Positions 57,440 to 64,000 of a DNA stretch of 64,000 bases are shown one piece after another. Made by a program: the position numbers and the translations under genes. A model generated the notes under the pieces. The model made no database searches. It was given only the letters and a program-made list of their open reading frames with translations, and was not told where the DNA came from. Origin of the DNA: Stenopsyche tienmushanensis (taxonomy: Eukaryota; Arthropoda; Insecta; Trichoptera; Stenopsychidae); the NCBI GenBank assembly GCA_008973525.1, contig WACJ01000071.1, forward strand, positions 620,001 through 684,000, read 5' to 3'. Within the stretch, counting starts at the first letter, position 1; the number at the start of each line of letters is the position of its first letter.

Positions 57440-60400
57440 AAACTCCTATGACCACTACGTGTGACCGGTTTTTTCTCGGGCAGTTTTTGCGAACTTCAAA
57501 TGAGTTTTTGGTATTTTTTTAAATGTAAGAATCAAGCTAATACTCTAAAAATACTGTCTTATTGTCTGACCATTAATTTATCATCTGGAATATGGAAAAT
57601 AATTGGTTCAGAAGAATTGAATCGGTGCAGGCAAAGAGCATAAAAGTATCTGCGTCGAGATGTGGCGCAGTGAACATCTTGAAAATTGTTTGTGTCCAGT
57701 AATTCAATATTATTTTGATAGTACGTATACTTTTCACGTTGTATTTGTTTTTCGTTCTACACCTTTTAGATAACATACAATAGGCGAACTAAGACATAAA
57801 AGGCTATCATATATTTACGGATAGGTTTCTTCTAGGAACTTTTGAAAAGGAAATGTTTTCTCACTGTCACGATAATAACCTACAGAAAATAAGATACTTT
57901 AGTATTAGTCTGGCGAGACAAAATAATAGTCACAATGCTTAGTACAAAGTATACGTCAACTTCCCAATCAATGAGAAGAAGAGCAAGGACTAACCCATAC
58001 CAATATGATCAAGATAAGCTAATAAACAAGCCAGGTAGTAATTTGATATTACATTAAAAATATGGGCAGGGTGGACACGGTAGATTAATACGCAACATCA
58101 TATTGTTTATTGCGAAAGACTGTAGTGGCAGGAAGAAGTTATTTTTTAGGGTTTTGAAACATCGATTGAAACTCTTATATTTTATACAAGGAATATGAAA
58201 TTAAAGAAAATAGAAAGCCAATAAATCATGAAAAAAATTCACTGACATTTGTTGATAAACAATTTTTTTTATTCATAAACCCCCATTTTTTTCATTTTAT
58301 TGCATACAAACTTTTTTTTAAGAAATACGCAAAAAATGGCTTGGAGTTGGTGGGAACTTTTATGAAAAAATCTTGGAGCCCTAAGGGTTAAATTTGAGAT
58401 AATTTTTTATCATTATCGAGGATTGCATGTAATATGTTAAGTTGGATTATGTTGAAGACAATAGATAAAATAGTTGATTCCCGATGGGAAAAATTTGAAA
58501 CGCAGAGACACTTTCCAATTTGTAATAAATTTCTCAGATTCATATAAGATCTTTTTTCGCATTACGTTTTCTTATTAGTATGCGCCATGGTCTGTCCTTT
58601 CAGAGGGTAAATTTGCCATTGTAAAGTTAAAGGTCGCATTGGTTGAGTAGTAATTTTCACCTAAGTCCCGGGGATTGATGGGATGTAGAATTCCGGCGAC
58701 ATCCCAACCTTTGAATAGTGCGTAAATCACATTTGGTGAGTGTCCTCAATCGTAAAAACTTGAATTTGGACGAACGTGATACGTTGAATTTGAAATGCAT
58801 AATTAGTCGTGAATATGAATAGTTTCATTTTGACATTGCGGTTTATAATGAAATTTGTAGGACTTAACACTAAGCCATTTATATCAATTCATTCATTAAA
58901 TTATTACTGTGTTAAGATCAAATTTGTACAAAAATATTATAGCACTTATTTGATTTCAATTTTTAAAATAGAAATGATTGACGTATAATTATGTCTACTA
59001 AATTGCTTTTCTTTTTTAATTTTATTTTAAGAGATTATGTTCAAGTTAGCTTTGTGATTCTGTCCAATGATAAGATTTATATTAGTGGGTAATCCCGAGT
59101 GACGAAAGCCAAGGAAGTCTTTAAGGATAAAGGCCGCTTCGGGACTCATCAGATAAGGGAAAAGGTTAACTAGGCGGCCGATTTTTTTAAAAGATGAGAT
59201 TATGTGGCATTAACAACTGTTTCTTATATTGGCCATTAAATCAAATTGGAAAGACGTTCAATTTCGACGTTTAATCGTGCTACAACAGATGGCTCTCGGT
59301 CAGTCGAGCGCAATAAAGGAAGGAAACATAAAACGTGAGATAATTCTAGTTTCCGGCGGGTCGTCATATGAGGGAAATTGTTAAACAGCCCTTTTCAAAT
59401 TGCCTTTTTCATGGTGATATATGAAAAACCTCCACATCAGGTTATTTACAGTCGCGATAAAGCCTTCGCAACGTTTGCGCTCCTCGTGATTAATCAAACT
59501 GAGCGTGCATTTAGAAAAAGAACGACTCCCACAAACACCGGAGTCGAATGTCAAAATGTGAGCCTCGTTGATATTCAAGGTGGGTTGATGGACCCTGTAA
59601 ATGTTTCTACGATACACAACTTTATATTCGAGCAAGTTTTTCTTTGTTTTTCGCTTCGATGAATTTTTAGGGGTATAATCAACGCAGGGATTGGTTAAGG
59701 TCACGCTATTTTGGTCGTCCTCTAAACATAAATCACGATCGAACCCCTATCGCGTAAACAAATTACGATAGGGGATGATTTAAAGTACAAACAGACAAAC
59801 ATGTGTAAATACGACGACCGCTGAATATCTAATAAAACGCATTAAGTATTCACTTATTTTCTTTTAGGCGAGAGCCCGGTATAAATCATGGCGAAATATA
59901 TTTTTAGCTCGTATTAGATTCCAGAAATATATCCAACCTTGTCTGTATTAGGTAAACCCGGATTGTAACATACATTTGACGGTCTATATATGTAATCACA
60001 GGGGGCCTCGGGCGTTTGTCTAAAAGCTAAAAGACAAAAATATAGTAATTTACAAGTATTTCAATATAATATTCACGTGTCTGTGTGGAATAACATTACA
60101 CGTGTAGATAAATCTTGCTCTCCTAGTTAATACGTACATTACCGCTACGCAGAGTTGTTCTTTGTTTCGATGTATTCCTTTGTAACGTGTTCCCATTCCA
60201 CTTTTTCGTACAAAATATCTATTTATATTTTTACATCACATATCGTCATAATGAAATAGAATGTATTTAATCAACCCCATGCTAAATAAACAATAAGAAC
60301 GCATCGCAATATTTAAAAGCTACCGTAAAAATGTATATCATTTATATTGTTTTAAGAACTTAAATACTTGAAAGAATTTTGAGACTAAACAAAACATCGC

Positions 60401-60980
60401 TAGGTCTTATCTTACAAAATTAAAACAAGGAAAATCATTGAGCTTGATTAAGATTAAGAATTAAAATATTAGGTATTAACATATGAGTTACATATTAGAG
60501 TCTTATTATAAAGATTCAGATTCAAATCCAGATTATGGATTAAAAAAGTATGAATATTTCCGATCAATCTTTATTCTGGTTTCCAGGATCTAAAAATGTA
60601 ATTATTAAGACGATCAATAAAATCGTTTAGGACCGCTTATGAGCGTCTAAGAATTTCATCAACAAGATAAAATTTGCATTTCTGCAATTAATACAATTTG
60701 ATTTCTTTGAAAAAGGGCATGGGGATAGGACTTATCATTTGTTCAAAGTTTTGTCCAAGAGTTATCAGTTTTCCAGGGTCACAGTTGAGAAAATACTTTT
60801 TATATTAAGATGTTTTAATTAAATTTATTTATAAAATTTGTTGAAATTAGCACCTCTGCTTCGTATGCACACACTACACCTTTCAATTATTTCAACTGTA
60901 TTTATCTGAAATAGTGTTTCCTCTTTCATTTTTACAAAGGCCTTATTTCTTCAATTAGGATTTATTTTGTGGGTACTTCT
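57440..60980. other. No gene recognised; G+C-richer 58560-58760 and 59080-59780
   Basis: Opposed frames of 94 and 107 codons at 59378-59704 lie in a G+C-richer block and match nothing. The block 59090-59175 is compact and G+C-rich, a candidate conserved element. Confidence 0.35.
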
Positions 60981-60989
60981 GTCGTGTAA

Positions 60990-61205
60990 ATTAATTATTT
61001 TGGCAGCCCTATTCCATTGCTTGCACGGTCACCAGACCTAACACCACAGGATTTCTTTGCCTGGGGACGTACTTTATTCTGTGGCTCGCACGGTCTCCTA
61101 ATCTGACACCACTGGATTTCTTTGTCTGGGGACGTGCCTTACTTCGTGACTCGCACGATTACCATACCTAAAACCATTGGATTTTTTTGTCTGGAGGTGT
61201 TTCAA
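60990..61205 (+). repeat. 65-bp tandem array B (transposase-motif-derived)
   Basis: The word GCACG starts at 61023, 61088 and 61153, exactly 65 bases apart, and the unit aligns with array A in reverse orientation. The first unit reads ARSPDLTPQDFFAWGR, a clear third-block motif of mariner/IS630 transposases. Later units are out of frame relative to the first. The left border TTAATTATTTTGGCAGCC is shared with array A, so both derive from one ancestral element that already carried the array. Confidence 0.85.
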
Positions 61206-63720
61206 ATTCAAAAACAGTTATTTCGTGCCATTACAACTATAGATTAAAAAAATTAGTATTTTTTTTCAAAATGTTTAAAATGAATTATAATTTGACAACC
61301 CTGACACTTAGGGCATATGGCCTATTTGTGAAACATAGTAAAAGACCCTCTTAACCATGTTATGTACGACGAGTTGGGAAGGACGAATCCTACCGGCTGT
61401 GCCAATTTTTGTTATGAACTTTGTGGATGAAGAATAAGTCCTTGTTTAATATAAGCGTGGAGACGATTGCGGGAAATCTACTTATAATTTAAACGACGTT
61501 TCTTCAGTATATATTTTATTGTAGATTTAAATGGTAGAATAATAGAGAAAATGCACGTAGAACGACAAGGACCAGAGATCTTATTACTGTCGCTAAGTTG
61601 GAAATGTTTCAAAAGGCTTTAGGACTGTCCTCGAGAAGTTACGTGATGGAAATGTAACGATCAGTCAATGAAGTCAATGAAGCAATTTAATGCTCTGATA
61701 GTAATAAAAACTGAAGAATGAAGAACGATGTGTCGCCAAGGCATCAATTATTTAAACAGCAAAATTGTTTATTTGCAAAAATGGACATTGTATGAATTTT
61801 ACAATAGAAAATAACAAGTCTGATGAAAAATGAAAATAAGCCGTAAATAGTTTAATTGGACATTAAAAATAAGCAAAATTCATTATTATGAAGTTTGATT
61901 GATATACAAAAAATATAAGGTTCATTGGCCTTTTAAAGAGTAAGTAAATATTTGTTATTACGATATATTAAATTAAGCAAAAATAGAGATCAGCAAACAT
62001 TGAATTAAAGCAGAAATGTTATCATGAAATACAAATAGTAAGAAAAATTGACAGAATGCAATGCACTTACAAAGAAGGATAAGAAATAAGTTAATTTTGT
62101 GAAAATTTAGGGACATAACAACTCCCAAAAAAATTATCGGTTCATATGCAAAATATCCTGTATATTGCCGTATGTATCTTTCGTATTTTATCATATTTTA
62201 TATTTTATATAGTAAACGAGCCGCTATTCTTAGCAATGTATATTTTTTAGCATCAATATATTTAGTAAAAGTATTATGAATCGTTTAATTTTCATGAATT
62301 AAAAGCGAAATTTCAAAATAAAATTGTCAACAAAGAAGTAAAACACGAAAAATATAATTAAAACAAGCCAGAGCAGAAAAGTATCATCTATTTTCACTCA
62401 GCTTGTTTTGATGTGTCCCTAAAAGTTTGTTAACAAACATCAGAGCCGTGCGGTGAAGCCTTTAATTGTGTTCTATACAGAGTTTCCATTTCATTTTGTG
62501 TTGATCTCGTTAAATAGGAAGTTTGGATAAAAGGAGGCGATTTTTCGTCGTTCCTCGATTTTTTTAATCAAGCCGATCGTTTTTTACATCCAATGCCAAA
62601 ACCAGTACATTTTAAAGCGTATTAATTTGGGTCGCAGGTGGAACCGAGGGCGTTTCGGAAATGGATAAAGGAGCAGCAGCTGAGGACGAGACCAGAAAAT
62701 GAATTTCATTTTTTCCAGCAGGGCGCCTTTATAGACATCGTATATTTACGTCGGCATTTCTGCTTACCTCACATTATGTCGAGGATCTGCAAAAACTTTT
62801 CGCCATAAAACATAAGAACCTCTCCATATATGGGACGTGTATGAGGCGACTGCTTGTCGCTGAAGTGCTCCAGCATTATGATCAAACTTGGCATCTTATA
62901 ATAATGCGCTGGGAATATTTTAGCAGGAACTTTCTTTAATAGCAGAATGGCTATTAATTGCGGATATGTTTTTTGGCGTTCAAATTGAATAGATGTTCTG
63001 CAGCGCGGTAGAGACGTATTTGCCGAAGTCGTAATTTCATTGGGAGCAGATGGCAATCGGACTCATTGGACGTGGGCGTCTGGCTGCGAACAAATGGTCA
63101 GATGAGGTTAACTGCTGGAATGGAACTATCATGATTGGTTAACCATTGCTATAAGGACAATAATTTATTTATTTGCGGCAACCTACCACAAAATGTTTAG
63201 TTAGAGTGGATTAAGTATTAGTATCACTCCCTATATTAAATGAAATTCTATTCTATTCCGTTTGAAGATAATTAACGCTTTTCTTAGAATTCAGTTTAAG
63301 TAATGGAAGAAGATAACGTAACAATGTTAATTATTTTAAATAATATTTGACTATGAACTGCGTTGTAACTATTTATAATTAATAGCGTTTATAAACGTTT
63401 TCATAACGATTATTAAATATCTATGTGTATTGCTGGGACATTTAGCTAAGGCATACAATATACTTTTTTTCACTTCTGAATGTTATATTATGTAAATTAT
63501 ATTTTGAGAGAGAGAGACAGCTGTGCGACCTTTATTTTCTTAAAAATTAACACTCATGTTCGACCGGGACGGTTGAAGATAAGGAAGAAAGGGTGTTACG
63601 TGGATGAAACCGCTGTTGATCTGTATAGATGCAGTTCACCAAAAGTGCTCAACAGTCAAATAAACAATGACATATTGTTAAAAAATGTATCTAAATTTTT
63701 ATGCATGCATTACATTCCGT
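61206..63720. other. No gene recognised; G+C-richer 62440-62720 and 62800-63110
   Basis: The minus frame 63056-62769 (95 codons) has no known domain. No transposase remnant or repeat was identified. The G+C-richer parts are candidate conserved elements. Confidence 0.4.
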
Positions 63721-63724
63721 CTTA

Positions 63725-63865
63725 TGGTGACGCACGGGTGAGGAGTCGTCAGATAGCCTTGGCTGCGGGAAGATGTCCTTCCCGCAGGCTCACAACTTTG
63801 ACTTCTCTCCGTAAATATAAGATAATTGTCAAGAAGAGAGAATTTCCGTCAATATCCGACTACCT
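63725..63865 (+). repeat. Family G copy 4 (partial, opposite orientation)
   Basis: GAGTCGTCAGATAGCCTTGG and the hairpin GGCTGCGGGAAG..CTTCCCGCAGGC (63760-63788) match the reverse complement of copy 1. CAAGAAGAGAGAATTTCCGTC then corresponds to the block near the LTR-like end. AATAAA is not preserved. A 141-codon forward frame spans this copy and is chance. Confidence 0.5.
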
Positions 63866-64000
63866 CCATTCCGCCACTCGGTTTTACCACCGGCCTATAA
63901 AATAACAAATCCAAACGCGATCGTGGTTGCTTTGAAAAGCACATGGGACCAGGGAGTGGCCCGGGGATTCTACCCCCGAGAGTAATCCTGGCGTACAATA
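63866..64000. other. G+C-richer edge sequence, unassigned
   Basis: This follows family G copy 4 and could be the beginning of the internal region of an LTR element, but it is cut by the window end and has no coding signal. Confidence 0.2.

Noticed and set aside
63480..63905. 141-codon forward frame, the second longest in the window
   Set aside because: It runs across family G copy 4 and its hairpin, shows no domain, and has no promoter or splice support.

Overview
This window looks like eukaryotic, probably insect, non-coding DNA: either an intergenic stretch or the inside of one or more large introns. I found no complete host gene, tRNA, rRNA, operon or CRISPR array. By eye the sequence is strongly A+T rich, with scattered patches of a few hundred bases that are richer in G+C. 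Nearly all recognisable protein similarity is to transposases of arthropod-type DNA transposons (mariner, Tc1, IS630-like, hAT, piggyBac, pogo/Tigger), plus one R1-like non-LTR fragment and an LTR-like family. All are broken by stops, frameshifts and deletions. The species cannot be named from the sequence.

Layout. 1-16 kb: a Tc1 remnant (~0.9 kb), a short hAT-like MITE family called D here (2.1, 10.0, 10.8, 13.5 kb), an LTR-like family called G (2.3, 10.4 kb), a pogo-like end (3.8 kb), a degenerate hAT transposase (6.0-7.0 kb, minus), a Tc1 N-terminal remnant (7.5 kb), a mariner (12.2-12.7 kb, minus), a piggyBac C-terminus (13.0-13.3 kb, minus), a Tc1 DDE fragment (13.7-14.0 kb) and a G+C-rich retroelement-like block (15.5-16.2 kb). 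16-34 kb: a Tc1 fragment, a truncated copy of a hAT family called H (18.3-18.7 kb), a D copy, an almost full-outline mariner with TA duplications (21.05-21.92 kb), a second mariner in reverse (22.4-23.0 kb), a 65-bp tandem array (28.0-28.3 kb), a candidate micro-exon (30.33 kb), and a pogo/Tigger-like remnant split by a second element (31.7-33.5 kb).

34-64 kb: a diverged tandem of about 120-bp units (34.8-35.1 kb), an H element with perfect 8-bp target duplications (38.35-39.28 kb), a second truncated H copy (41.5-42.0 kb), a piggyBac-like element bounded by TTAA (42.28-43.27 kb), an R1-like fragment (45.7-46.1 kb, minus), an IS630-like transposase remnant (48.0-48.86 kb, minus), a mariner nested in another mariner (52.6-53.64 kb), a third G copy, another mariner remnant (56.9-57.3 kb, minus), a second 65-bp array in opposite orientation (61.0-61.2 kb) and a fourth G copy at the right edge.

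By my coordinates roughly a quarter of the window is recognisable mobile DNA. The rest shows no gene-like signal I can support; the G+C-richer patches may be conserved non-coding elements, which needs cross-species comparison. Nothing here amounts to a new functional gene system. The most unusual structures are the two inverted, exactly 65-bp-periodic arrays built from a transposase motif, and the hairpin shared by the four G copies.
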